A DNA stretch of 26,198 bases from UBA4742 sp002403895 (lineage in GTDB: Bacteria; Actinomycetota; Acidimicrobiia; Acidimicrobiales; Acidimicrobilacustridaceae): positions 1 to 26,198 of the forward strand of contig DAISGD010000048.1 of the NCBI GenBank assembly GCA_036823295.1, in the 5' to 3' direction. The position numbers and the translations under genes were made by a program. Positions 14,721 through 21,932 of this stretch are shown here, piece after piece; the first letter of the stretch is position 1, and every line of letters begins with the position of its first letter. The notes beneath the pieces were generated by a model. That model saw only the letters and a program-made list of their open reading frames with translations. It was not told where the DNA came from and searched no databases.

Positions 14721-14855
14721 ACGTGCTTGGTTACCGAATCGGCAGGCGTCGCCCGCGGCTTGAGCATCCCGCCGTGGGTCGAACGGCCCATTTCTGAGGC
14801 GCGAGATCAGCCTCGCCACCGAGCGTGGTCAAGCCGGCCACCTGGCGCCGATCGC

Positions 14856-14861
14856 TAGGAT
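14856..14861 (+). promoter_or_regulatory. -10 box TAGGAT for the phosphodiesterase gene (leaderless)
   Basis: TAGGAT ends 7 bases before the ATG at 14869. Its AGGA could alternatively act as a weak ribosome binding site. Confidence 0.5.
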
Positions 14862-14868
14862 CACGGCG

Positions 14869-15585
14869 ATGGCGACCCGGCTCCCCTCGATCCTGCGCCC
14901 GCCGATTGCCTTCGCTCATCGGGGCGCACGGGCGCACGCTCCGGAGAACACCCTCGAGGCGTTCCACCTGGCCTTGCGGCTCGGTGCCACCGGGCTGGAG
15001 AGCGACGTGTGGCTGACCGCGGACGGTCATGCCATCCTCGACCATAACGGCGTGGTCGGGGGACGGATCCGGCGCACGCCCATTGCCCGCCACAACCGAG
15101 CCGACCTTCCCCCGCGGCTGTCGTCGCTGCCGGACCTCTACGGTGAATGCGGCACGGGCTTTCACCTGTCGCTCGACATCAAAGACCCGGCGGCCATCGA
15201 CGCGGTGGTCGCCGCCGCGGGGGAGGCCGGCATCGAGGCCCTGGACCGGCTGTGGATCTGTCATCCCGACCTGGCCCAGTTGGCGAGCTGGCGCACGCGC
15301 TGGCCGGAAATGAAGCTCGTGCACTCCACCCGCCTGGACCGGCTGGCCCGTGGCCCGGAGCTGCACGGCGCCGAGTTGGCCGAACTCGACATTCAGGCCG
15401 TGAACCTCCACTATCAGGAGTGGACCGGCGGCCACATCGCCCTGTACCACCGCTTCGACCGCCTGGCCTTCGCCTGGGACCTGCAGTTCGAGCGGGTTCT
15501 GGGCGAGGCTCTCGACGCCGGCATCGACGCCGTGTTCAGCGATCACGTCGATCTCATGGTCGCCGCCGTTGACGGCATCGCCTGA
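14869..15585 (+). CDS. Glycerophosphodiester phosphodiesterase (GDPD family)
   Basis: A 238-residue GDPD. The active-site residues are in place: AHRGARAHAPENT gives His17, Arg18 and Glu26; LESDVWLTADG gives Glu44 and Asp46; and LDHNG gives the general acid/base His59. Later barrel strands are HLSLDIKD and AVFSDHVDLM. These TIM-barrel enzymes hydrolyse glycerophosphodiesters to glycerol-3-phosphate and an alcohol, using a divalent metal. No signal peptide is seen, so the enzyme is probably cytosolic and works in phospholipid turnover. It is a single-gene unit, divergent from the zinc-ribbon gene and convergent with the next gene 42 bases downstream. Confidence 0.93.
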   Translation: MATRLPSILRPPIAFAHRGARAHAPENTLEAFHLALRLGATGLESDVWLTADGHAILDHNGVVGGRIRRTPIARHNRADLPPRLSSLPDLYGECGTGFHLSLDIKDPAAIDAVVAAAGEAGIEALDRLWICHPDLAQLASWRTRWPEMKLVHSTRLDRLARGPELHGAELAELDIQAVNLHYQEWTGGHIALYHRFDRLAFAWDLQFERVLGEALDAGIDAVFSDHVDLMVAAVDGIA

Positions 15586-15627
15586 GTGCGCCCCTCGCGC
15601 TGGTCTGTACCGCTCACGTCGCGAGTA

Positions 15628-16113
15628 TCAATCGAGCTCGGCCAGCACCTCACCGATGATCTTCGTCGCCTGATGAGCGGGTAGCGGGTCGCCGCCTTCC
15701 GCCTCCGCGACCTCGGCGGCAAAGTCTTCAACTGAATGAACGCCGCCCACGAGAACGTGGCGCAACGCCTCGCCGCTGGCTTCGGGATCGTCGAGCGCCT
15801 CCACCGCGGCCGCGACCTGATGGTCGGGTGAGGTCGCCACGGCGTGGACAACGGTCATGGCTTCCTGGCGGCCAGTTGCCGTCGAGACGACCGGTGCACG
15901 ATCGGGGTTCTGCTGCAGGTCCCACTCGGCGAGCGCCTCGTCGTACCCACCTTCTCCCGGATGCAGCAGTCGGGTCGTGGGCGCCTCCGTCGTCGGTGTC
16001 GGCTCGCCATCAGGGCCGACGGTCGAGGTTTCCACCGCGTCATCGGTTTCGTGCTGCCGTTCCTGCTGCGCAGGAACGACGAGGGTGCCGTCGGCGTTTC
16101 GAATGATGTCCAT
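15628..16113 (-). CDS. Hypothetical acidic protein
   Basis: A 161-residue protein that I do not recognise. It begins MDIIRNADGTLVVPA, a short β-hairpin-like start. Then comes a Thr/Pro/Glu-rich disordered part to about residue 60, and an Ala/Glu-rich helical domain to the end (VAAAVEALDDPEASGEALRHV and QATKIIGEVLAELD). No membrane segment, cysteine motif or signal peptide is seen. ATG at 16113 was chosen because of the AAGGAG site 11 bases upstream. The open frame extends further upstream, but there its composition is Arg/Ser-rich and shadow-like. The gene follows the second signal peptidase after 175 bases and converges with the GDPD gene. Confidence 0.65.
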   Translation of the reverse strand: MDIIRNADGTLVVPAQQERQHETDDAVETSTVGPDGEPTPTTEAPTTRLLHPGEGGYDEALAEWDLQQNPDRAPVVSTATGRQEAMTVVHAVATSPDHQVAAAVEALDDPEASGEALRHVLVGGVHSVEDFAAEVAEAEGGDPLPAHQATKIIGEVLAELD

Positions 16114-16249
16114 GGGGAGATGCTCCTTGGGGAGACGACGTCTGCACGACGCCGAACGCCTGCTCCTACCCAGACTGACCGCCAGCGATGTCATCAGCCG
16201 TCGTTCCCCACCCCGCAAGGCGGTTCTGACTGCCTCGGGTTCAGATCTG

Positions 16250-16266
16250 CGCCACAATGCGTGGCG
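16250..16266. promoter_or_regulatory. Short inverted repeat beside a possible -10 (TATACG)
   Basis: CGCCAC and GTGGCG form a 6-base stem with a 5-base loop, 24 bases past the lepB stop at 16289. A GTATAC box touches one arm (16265-16270). It could be an operator for the gene at 16113 or part of the end of the signal peptidase transcript. The evidence is only the symmetry. Confidence 0.3.
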
Positions 16267-16288
16267 TATACTCACTCTACCGGCCGCG

Positions 16289-16975
16289 CTACAAACTCCC
16301 GAGGCGGCTCGGAGGCCACAGTCGCCCGAAGGCCCGGCCCACGATCTTGGACTCCGGGATGGGTCCGAAATACCGGCTGTCGTGGGAGAACGGACGGTTG
16401 TCCCCCATCACCCACACCTCGCCGTCCGGGATCTGGCAGGGGTGGTCCGGATCGCACGGGTGCGTGCCGACCGCCGCGGTGACGGTGCCCTCCGGGAGGT
16501 AGGGCTCGATCAGGATCCGGCCGTCGATGATCACGTGCTCCCCGTCGATGGTGACGGTCTCACCGGGTAGGCCGATGACTCGTTTGATCAGATGGTCTTC
16601 GGTGAGCGCGGGGTCGTCCGGCTTGTCGAACACGACGATGTCACCTCGTTGCACGTCGTGCAGCCGATAGCTCCACTTGTTGACGAGCACCCGGTCGCCC
16701 TTCTGCAAGGTCGGCACCATCGAGTCCGACGGGATCCGGAAGGTCTGCACGGACGTGGCCTGGATCAGCGCCATCAGCCCGAAGGCCACCACCCCCACCA
16801 CGACCCACTCCCCGATCTGACGCAAGCCCCGGGAGGTGGACGAGGCCGGGCGCGGGCTCGGTGGCGGAGTCCCCGCATCGTCGACCGGCACGTCGATGGG
16901 CGCGGCGGACGGGTCGACGGAGGCGCGCGCCGGCGGATCGACCGGGGGTGGGGTCGGTTGATCGAGCTCGGTCAC
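16289..16975 (-). CDS. lepB: Type I signal peptidase, second of a tandem pair
   Basis: A 228-residue S26 signal peptidase. A Pro/Asp-rich cytosolic leader (1-45) is followed by one membrane helix (about 56-72, GEWVVVGVVAFGLMALIQ) and the outer catalytic domain. The nucleophile is Ser85 in IPSDSMVPTL, and the general base is Lys131 in HLIKRVIGLPGETV. MGDNR followed by SHDSRYFGPIP is box E. It cuts signal peptides from exported proteins at the membrane surface. GTG at 16975 was chosen, 19 bases after the stop of the first copy. The two copies share closely similar C-termini (FGPIPESKIVGRAF...RLWP). It has an extra Asp/Pro/His/Cys insert near the end (THPCDPDHPCQIP), matched by CAPANPCHIP in the other copy. 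Confidence 0.92.
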   Translation of the reverse strand: MTELDQPTPPPVDPPARASVDPSAAPIDVPVDDAGTPPPSPRPASSTSRGLRQIGEWVVVGVVAFGLMALIQATSVQTFRIPSDSMVPTLQKGDRVLVNKWSYRLHDVQRGDIVVFDKPDDPALTEDHLIKRVIGLPGETVTIDGEHVIIDGRILIEPYLPEGTVTAAVGTHPCDPDHPCQIPDGEVWVMGDNRPFSHDSRYFGPIPESKIVGRAFGRLWPPSRLGSL

Positions 16976-16994
16976 GAATGGGCGACGCCCGCGC

Positions 16995-17729
16995 TCAGAG
17001 CCCGCCGAGGCGCCCGAGGGGCCAGAGCCGGAGGAAGGCTCGGCCCACGATCTTGGATTCCGGGATGGGCCCGAAGAAGCGGCTGTCGGACGAGTTGGCC
17101 CGGTTGTCACCCATCACCCAGACCTCACCCTCAGGGATGTGACAAGGATTAGCCGGCGCGCAGGGTACGGGCGTGCCCGTGCCGTCGGTCTTGGTACCCA
17201 GCGGCAGGTACGGCTCGTCGAGCACCTCGCCGTTGATCTTCACCTGGTTGCCAGCGATGGTGACCGTCTCGCCCGGTAGCCCGACCACCCGCTTGATCAG
17301 GTCTTTCACCCCGACCGCACTCTCGCCTTCCGGTCGGCTGAACACCACGATGTCGCCCCGGTTGACATCGTGGAGCCGGTAGCTCCACTGGTTGACGACG
17401 ACCCGGTCACCAACTTGGAGTGTCGGTTCCATGGAGCCCGACGGGATGTAGAAGACCTGGAACGAAGTGGCCCGCAGGGTGAAGGCGATGGCCAGAGCCC
17501 CGACGATGACCAGGATCCACTCGACGGTGGAGCGCTTCCAGTTCTCGTTGCGAGGGGTCGCGGTTGCCGGCGTCGGTATCGGTGTCGGCGCCGCCTCGCC
17601 GGGCGGCGCAGAACCGGGTGGGATCGAACCGGCAATCGGAGGGCCGGGTGGGGTGGAGGAAGACCCGACGAAGCCGGGACCGGCCTGGGCTGGGCCGGGA
17701 CCGTCATGGTTGGGGGCAGTAAAGGTCAT
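16995..17729 (-). CDS. lepB: Type I signal peptidase, first of a tandem pair
   Basis: A 244-residue S26 signal peptidase with the same plan as its neighbour: a Pro/Ala/Gly-rich cytosolic leader (1-60), one membrane helix (about 70-87, EWILVIVGALAIAFTLRA), Ser99 in IPSGSMEPTL as nucleophile, Lys146 in DLIKRVVGLPGETV as general base, and MGDNRANSSDSRFFGPIP. The start at ATG 17729 is the first Met before the Pro-rich leader; upstream codons in the frame are Arg-rich and look non-coding. It lies 102 bases after pafC and is probably the first gene of the signal-peptidase pair. The variable leader and first catalytic segment distinguish it from the second copy, so the two may prefer different substrates. 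Confidence 0.92.
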   Translation of the reverse strand: MTFTAPNHDGPGPAQAGPGFVGSSSTPPGPPIAGSIPPGSAPPGEAAPTPIPTPATATPRNENWKRSTVEWILVIVGALAIAFTLRATSFQVFYIPSGSMEPTLQVGDRVVVNQWSYRLHDVNRGDIVVFSRPEGESAVGVKDLIKRVVGLPGETVTIAGNQVKINGEVLDEPYLPLGTKTDGTGTPVPCAPANPCHIPEGEVWVMGDNRANSSDSRFFGPIPESKIVGRAFLRLWPLGRLGGL

Positions 17730-17771
17730 GCGTCGGTGGGGTCCTCGGCGAGAGATGCGGGTCAGGGGTCG

Positions 17772-17777
17772 AGGGTA
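17772..17777 (-). promoter_or_regulatory. Possible -10 box TACCCT for the signal peptidase pair
   Basis: TACCCT on the minus strand lies 42 bases before the ATG at 17729, so the leader would be some 35 bases. There is no clear -35 or ribosome binding site. Read-through from pafC is equally possible. Confidence 0.3.
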
Positions 17778-17831
17778 CTCCAGGCGGTCCTGGCGGCGAG
17801 CGCAGCTCATTGCGTCACGTGGGGCGGCTTC

Positions 17832-18779
17832 TCACCCATCGCGGTAGCGCTCGAGAATCCGTCTTGCCGATGCGCTGGCCACCTGGCGCAGGTCGTCGGG
17901 ACCCTCCACCACGGTGGCGGTCGGCCCGAGCCGGAGCAGCAGCCGCTCCAACCACTGGCGGGCGGTCACCGCCAGGCGAACCCTCAGCACCCCGCTGTCG
18001 AGCTCCATGATCTCGTCCACCGGGTACTGCTCGACTACCCACCGAGCCTCGGGCGCCATATCGATGGTGACGCGGGGATCGTCGGCCGATGGGCTGAACG
18101 TGCCGGTGGCCATGGCGGCCGTGGGGGCGTCGAACGTCGTGTCCAGCAGGTCGGCCGAACGGATGCGGTCGATACGGAAGAGCCGGTCGCCGTCCGCCAG
18201 GTGGCAGTAGCCGCTCAAGTACCACTGCCCTTGATCGGTGGTCACCCGATACGGGTCCACGACCCGGTGGGTGAGCTCGTCACGGCCGTAGGCGTAGTAG
18301 TCGAGGGTCACCTGGCGACCCTCGCGGACCCCTTGCCGCACGACATCGAGCACGGCCGACGACACCTCCTCCAGGCGCACCTCGAGTGCGGGCGACTCAC
18401 CTTGGTCGAGGACCGAGGACAGCTTGGCCAATCCCCGAGCCAGGGGCCCATCGGGGTCGGCGCCGGGCGTGGCCAGCAAGGTGGTGCCAGCGGCAACCAA
18501 GGCGACACCTTGTTCCGGGGTCAGTGACAGTGGCCGATCGAATGCCTGCGGCAGGGTGATGCAGACCTCGTCGTCGTCGATGAACAACTCGATGAGTACA
18601 TCGGGGGTGTACGGGTAGAGCCCGACCATGGAAACGACGGAGAGGTCGTGGAGCAGTTGCTCACGATCGATGTCGAAGCGGCGGCAGACCTCGTCAACCG
18701 GGGCGCTCCCCCGCGCCGCCACCCACGGCACCAGGCTCAGCATTCGGGCCACCCGGTCCGACGCCGCCGGCCGGCTCAT
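17832..18779 (-). CDS. pafC: WYL-domain transcriptional regulator PafC
   Basis: A 315-residue protein with an N-terminal winged-helix region (about 1-60, VDEVCRRFDIDREQLLHDLSV), a central helical part, and a WYL domain with YYAYGRDELTHRVVDPYRV and GQWYLSGYCHLADGDRLFRIDRI. A C-terminal extension (WLERLLLRLGPTATVVEG) is typical of the WCX region. In mycobacteria PafB and PafC form a complex that activates the LexA-independent DNA-damage regulon. ATG at 18779 overlaps the pafB stop (ATGA), so the two subunits should be made in equal amounts. The HTH is shorter and more divergent than in PafB, as in other PafC proteins. Confidence 0.92.
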   Translation of the reverse strand: MSRPAASDRVARMLSLVPWVAARGSAPVDEVCRRFDIDREQLLHDLSVVSMVGLYPYTPDVLIELFIDDDEVCITLPQAFDRPLSLTPEQGVALVAAGTTLLATPGADPDGPLARGLAKLSSVLDQGESPALEVRLEEVSSAVLDVVRQGVREGRQVTLDYYAYGRDELTHRVVDPYRVTTDQGQWYLSGYCHLADGDRLFRIDRIRSADLLDTTFDAPTAAMATGTFSPSADDPRVTIDMAPEARWVVEQYPVDEIMELDSGVLRVRLAVTARQWLERLLLRLGPTATVVEGPDDLRQVASASARRILERYRDG

Positions 18780-19705
18780 CGCGCCACCTCCATGAGCCAC
18801 TGGGTCATCCGCGCCCGAAGCTCCGGCGGGCCGATGATCTCGGCGTGTTCCAGAAAGGTCAGGACGAATGATCGGAACGCCGGCCAGTTGGTCACGGCCA
18901 CCGCGAAGACGGCCGAACCATCGGGTGCCGACTCGACGGGGGTCGAGCGGCCCAGCTGACGGGCGGCGAAGGCGGCGTGGTCAGCGTCGACCAGCAGTTG
19001 GGCGGTGATCTCGTCGCCGTCGCCCAGCTGCCACGGCGCGCCCGGCATGCCCGCGACGCCCGCGGGACGGCCCGCGAACCCGCCGGCGGGGCCGACCGTC
19101 ACGGGACCGTCGATGCGATCCATGCGGAAGTTGCGGTCGTCGTCCCGGTCATGGTCCCACGCGGTGAGATACCAGCGGCCCCGCTGGTATCCGATCCGGT
19201 GGGGGTCGACCGTGCGATCCTCATCGTGGTAACGGAACTCGACCGTGCGGCGCTCGGCGCACGCCCGGTAGAGGGCCGGCAGGTTCGGATCGGCCGGTAG
19301 CGAGGCCCATGCTCCGTCCACGGCAGGCTCTTGGCCCTCGGCCTCGACCACACCGCCCAACTTCCACAGTCCCTCGGCGCTTTCGACGCCGTCCAGCCGT
19401 ACCGCGCTCACCGCCAGGTGCAGGGCCGCCAGCTCGTCAGGCTCGAAGCCCGGGTCACGCAGGTAGTAGCGACTCCGATCGATGCGATAGCCCTCGGTCG
19501 GGGGATCGATGCCCGGAACCGGCTCGTAGACGAGGGGCACCCCCATTTCCCGCAGGTCGTCCTTGTCCCGCTCGAACGCGCGGCGGAAGCTCGCCTTGTT
19601 AGCCGGATAGCCCGGCACCCGCTCGCGTACCTCTTCAGCGGTGAGCGGCCGGCTCGTTTCCAAGAGCGCGGAGATGAGGTTCAGGAGCCGTTCGAGCTTG
19701 TCCAC
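18776..19705 (-). CDS. pafB: WYL-domain transcriptional regulator PafB
   Basis: A 309-residue protein. The N-terminal winged helix (1-60) reads MDKLERLLNLISALLETSRP, then AEEVRERVPGYPANKASFRRAFERDKDDLREMGVPL, the typical PafB DNA-binding start. The WYL domain contains VEFRYHDEDRTVDPHRIGYQ and GRWYLTAWDHDRDDDRNFRMDRI, followed by the C-terminal WCX part. Together with PafC it should form the DNA-damage-response activator; despite the name, no direct part in pupylation has been shown. GTG at 19705 has a TAGGCT -10 box 8 bases upstream, so pafBC can be transcribed separately from pafA, which ends 44 bases before. Confidence 0.93.
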   Translation of the reverse strand: MDKLERLLNLISALLETSRPLTAEEVRERVPGYPANKASFRRAFERDKDDLREMGVPLVYEPVPGIDPPTEGYRIDRSRYYLRDPGFEPDELAALHLAVSAVRLDGVESAEGLWKLGGVVEAEGQEPAVDGAWASLPADPNLPALYRACAERRTVEFRYHDEDRTVDPHRIGYQRGRWYLTAWDHDRDDDRNFRMDRIDGPVTVGPAGGFAGRPAGVAGMPGAPWQLGDGDEITAQLLVDADHAAFAARQLGRSTPVESAPDGSAVFAVAVTNWPAFRSFVLTFLEHAEIIGPPELRARMTQWLMEVAR

Positions 19706-19713
19706 CGAGGCTG

Positions 19714-19719
19714 AGCCTA
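19714..19719 (-). promoter_or_regulatory. -10 box TAGGCT for pafBC (leaderless)
   Basis: TAGGCT on the minus strand ends 8 bases before the pafB GTG, in the 43-base pafA-pafB gap. No PafBC-type RecA-NDp motif (TTGTCRGTG-N8-TANNNT) was seen beside it. Confidence 0.5.
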
Positions 19720-19748
19720 CCGGCGGCCCTGGCCGGTGTCGGGGTGGC

Positions 19749-21107
19749 TCACAGCGAGGCGATGAGCTTCTCGACCCGCTCGTCGCGGGACTTGAACGGG
19801 TCCTTGCACAAGACCGTTCGCTGCGCCTGGTCGTTGAGCTTCAGGTGCACCCAGTCGACCGTGTAGTCGCGCTTGCGTTCCTTCGCCTTGCGGATGAACT
19901 CGCCCCGCAACCGGGCACGCGTGGTCTGGGGTGGGGTTTCCATGGCCGTATCGATGTCGGCGTCGTCGCACACCCGCTCTACCAGTCCCCGATCCTGCAG
20001 CTTGTAGAACACCCCCCGCTCACGGTTGACGTCGTGGTACTGCAAGTCGAGCAGCGCCACCCGCGGGCTGTTCAGAGGGAGGTCGTGGCGCTCGCGGAAG
20101 CTCTCGACCAGGTTGTGCTTGATGACCCAGTCGACCTCGCGGTCCAGCTTCAGCGGATCGTTCTCGATGGTGGTGAGGCAGTGCTCCCACATCTCCAGGG
20201 CCTGGGTCTCGAGCGGGCTCAACTCACGGCGCTCCGCGTACTTCAACGCCCGGTTGAGGTATTCGCTCTGGATCTCGAGCGCGCTGGCCTCCCTGCCGTT
20301 GGCCAGGCGGACGCGGCGGCGACAGGTGACGTCGTGGCTGATCTCGCGGATGGCGCGGATCGGGTTCTCCAGCGTCATGTCCCGCAGAACCACGTTGGGC
20401 TCTTCAAGCATGCGCAGCAGGAGGCTGGCTGCCCCCACCTTGAGGAACGTCGAATACTCACTCATGTTCGAGTCGCCCACGATGACGTGGAGGCGGCGGT
20501 AGCGCTCGGCGTCGGCGTGGGGCTCGTCACGGGTGTTGATGATCGGGCGAGAGCGGGTGGTGGCGCTTGAGACGCCTTCCCAGATGTGCTCGGCCCGCTG
20601 AGAGATGCAGTACATGGCACCCCGAGCCGTCTGCAGCACCTTGCCCGCCCCGGCATAGATCTGGCGGCTGACCAGGAACGGGATCAGCACTTCGGCGTAG
20701 TGGCCGAAGTCATCGCGCCGGCTGGTGAGGTAGTTCTCGTGACAGCCGTAGCTGTTCCCAGCAGAGTCGGTGTTGTTCTTGAACAGGTAGATGACCCCGC
20801 GGATGCCCTCCTCCCTCAGACGCTGCTCAGCACTGGCCAGGAGTTGCTCGAGGATCCGCTCCCCCGCCTTGTCGTGCACCACCAGGTCGTAGATCGAATC
20901 GCACTCCGGTGTGGCGTACTCCGGGTGGGAGCCGACGTCCAGGTAGAGCCGTGCCCCGTTGGCCAGGAACACGTTCGAGCTCCGGCCCCACGACACCACT
21001 CGGCGGAACAGGTAGCGGGCCACCTCGTCGGGGCTGAGCCGACGCTGGCCGCGGAGCGTGCAGGTGACCCCATACTCGTTCTCGAGACCGAAGATCCGGC
21101 GCTCCAT
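19749..21107 (-). CDS. pafA: Pup-protein ligase PafA
   Basis: A 452-residue member of the glutamine-synthetase-like Pup ligase family, normal length. FGLENEYGV gives the Mg2+/ATP ligand Glu9, and NGARLYLDVGSHPEYATPE gives the catalytic Asp57. The stretches IYLFKNNTDSAGNSYGCHENYL and NTRDEPHADAERYRRLHVIVGDSNMSE are family hallmarks. The C-terminal Pup-binding domain is Arg-rich (LRGEFIRKAKERKRDYTVDWVHLKLND). Unlike Dop there is no insert loop between residues 40 and 80. It phosphorylates the C-terminal Glu of deamidated Pup with ATP and links it to substrate lysines. ATG at 21107 follows a -10 box by 6 bases; the gene stands apart from prcA by 147 bases. Confidence 0.96.
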   Translation of the reverse strand: MERRIFGLENEYGVTCTLRGQRRLSPDEVARYLFRRVVSWGRSSNVFLANGARLYLDVGSHPEYATPECDSIYDLVVHDKAGERILEQLLASAEQRLREEGIRGVIYLFKNNTDSAGNSYGCHENYLTSRRDDFGHYAEVLIPFLVSRQIYAGAGKVLQTARGAMYCISQRAEHIWEGVSSATTRSRPIINTRDEPHADAERYRRLHVIVGDSNMSEYSTFLKVGAASLLLRMLEEPNVVLRDMTLENPIRAIREISHDVTCRRRVRLANGREASALEIQSEYLNRALKYAERRELSPLETQALEMWEHCLTTIENDPLKLDREVDWVIKHNLVESFRERHDLPLNSPRVALLDLQYHDVNRERGVFYKLQDRGLVERVCDDADIDTAMETPPQTTRARLRGEFIRKAKERKRDYTVDWVHLKLNDQAQRTVLCKDPFKSRDERVEKLIASL

Positions 21108-21113
21108 GGGGTG

Positions 21114-21119
21114 AGGCTA
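21114..21119 (-). promoter_or_regulatory. -10 box TAGCCT for pafA (leaderless)
   Basis: TAGCCT on the minus strand ends 6 bases before the pafA ATG. pafA therefore appears to have its own promoter. Confidence 0.55.
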
Positions 21120-21170
21120 CCGGCGCAAACTGCTCCTGCCCGGTACCCGCCGCCCACTCCCCGGGCTCCA

Positions 21171-21194
21171 CCCGGTTTCGGCCTCCCGGTTTCG
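21171..21194. repeat. Two direct copies of CCCGGTTTCG upstream of pafA
   Basis: The 10-base sequence occurs at 21171-21180 and 21185-21194, a 14-base period, about 55 bases upstream of the pafA -10 box and inside the 147-base prcA-pafA gap. It could be a protein-binding site, but only the repetition supports that. Confidence 0.4.
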
Positions 21195-21254
21195 CCGTCG
21201 ATCGTTCCCGCGCACCGGGCAAGACTGGGGGTCAGAACCGCTGACTCCGGGCGA

Positions 21255-21932
21255 TCAGGCTAAGAGGGAGGCTCGTTCGTCCTCTTCGAGGCGGCGGAAG
21301 GCGCGGCGCGCGTCGGTGCGCTCGAGCACCGCCGCTTCCAGGTCGCCGGCCGTGAGCGTGCGATCGGGACCAGCCAGCGCGGTGACCGCCGCCTTCAGCG
21401 CGCCGGCCAGGTCGAAGTCGTCTGTCCACTCCTCCTCGAGGCGGGTGTTGATGGCCTCGGCCTCCCCACCGAGCACGGTGAAGGCGTCTTCGTCCATCAC
21501 CGTGCCGTCGTAGAGGATGTGAAAGAGCCGGTCACCGGAGCGCTCGCGCCCGACCTCGGCCACGAGGATCTCGACCTCCATGGGCTTCATCTCGTGGGTG
21601 AAGACCTGGCCGAGGATCGACGCGTACTGGTTGGCCAGGCTGCGGGCGTCGACGTCCTCGCGGCTGTAGGCGTACCCCTTGAGGTCGGCGGCGCGCACAC
21701 CGGCGATGCGGAGTTGGTCGAACTCGTTGTACTTACCGACCCCGGCGAAGGCGATGCGGTCGTAGATCTCGCTCACCTTGCGCAGCGTGGACGATGGGTT
21801 CTCCGCGCAGATCAACATGCCACCGTCATAGACGACAGCGGCCAGGCTGCGTCCTCGAGCGATGCCCTTGCGGGCGTAGTCGGCCCGATCCTTCATGACC
21901 TGTTCGGGGGCGACGTAGAAGGGCATGTTCAT
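21255..21932 (-). CDS. prcA: Proteasome subunit alpha PrcA
   Basis: A 225-residue 20S α-subunit. MPFYVAPEQVMKDRADYARKGIARGRS is the gate-forming N-terminal helix. Next come AAVVYDGGMLICAENPS, KVSEIYDRIAFAGVGKYNEFDQLR and the Lys-containing pocket that receives the GQYL tail of Mpa. The C-terminal helix is charged. The α-rings cap the core and control entry. ATG at 21932 overlaps the prcB stop (ATGA), so the two subunits are coupled; a second ATG two codons later (21926) is equally possible. Confidence 0.95.
   Translation of the reverse strand: MNMPFYVAPEQVMKDRADYARKGIARGRSLAAVVYDGGMLICAENPSSTLRKVSEIYDRIAFAGVGKYNEFDQLRIAGVRAADLKGYAYSREDVDARSLANQYASILGQVFTHEMKPMEVEILVAEVGRERSGDRLFHILYDGTVMDEDAFTVLGGEAEAINTRLEEEWTDDFDLAGALKAAVTALAGPDRTLTAGDLEAAVLERTDARRAFRRLEEDERASLLA

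Noticed and set aside
15594..15625. CTCGCG...CGCGAG pairing between the convergent GDPD and hypothetical genes
   Set aside because: A 6-base stem with a 20-base loop is too weak to call a terminator.
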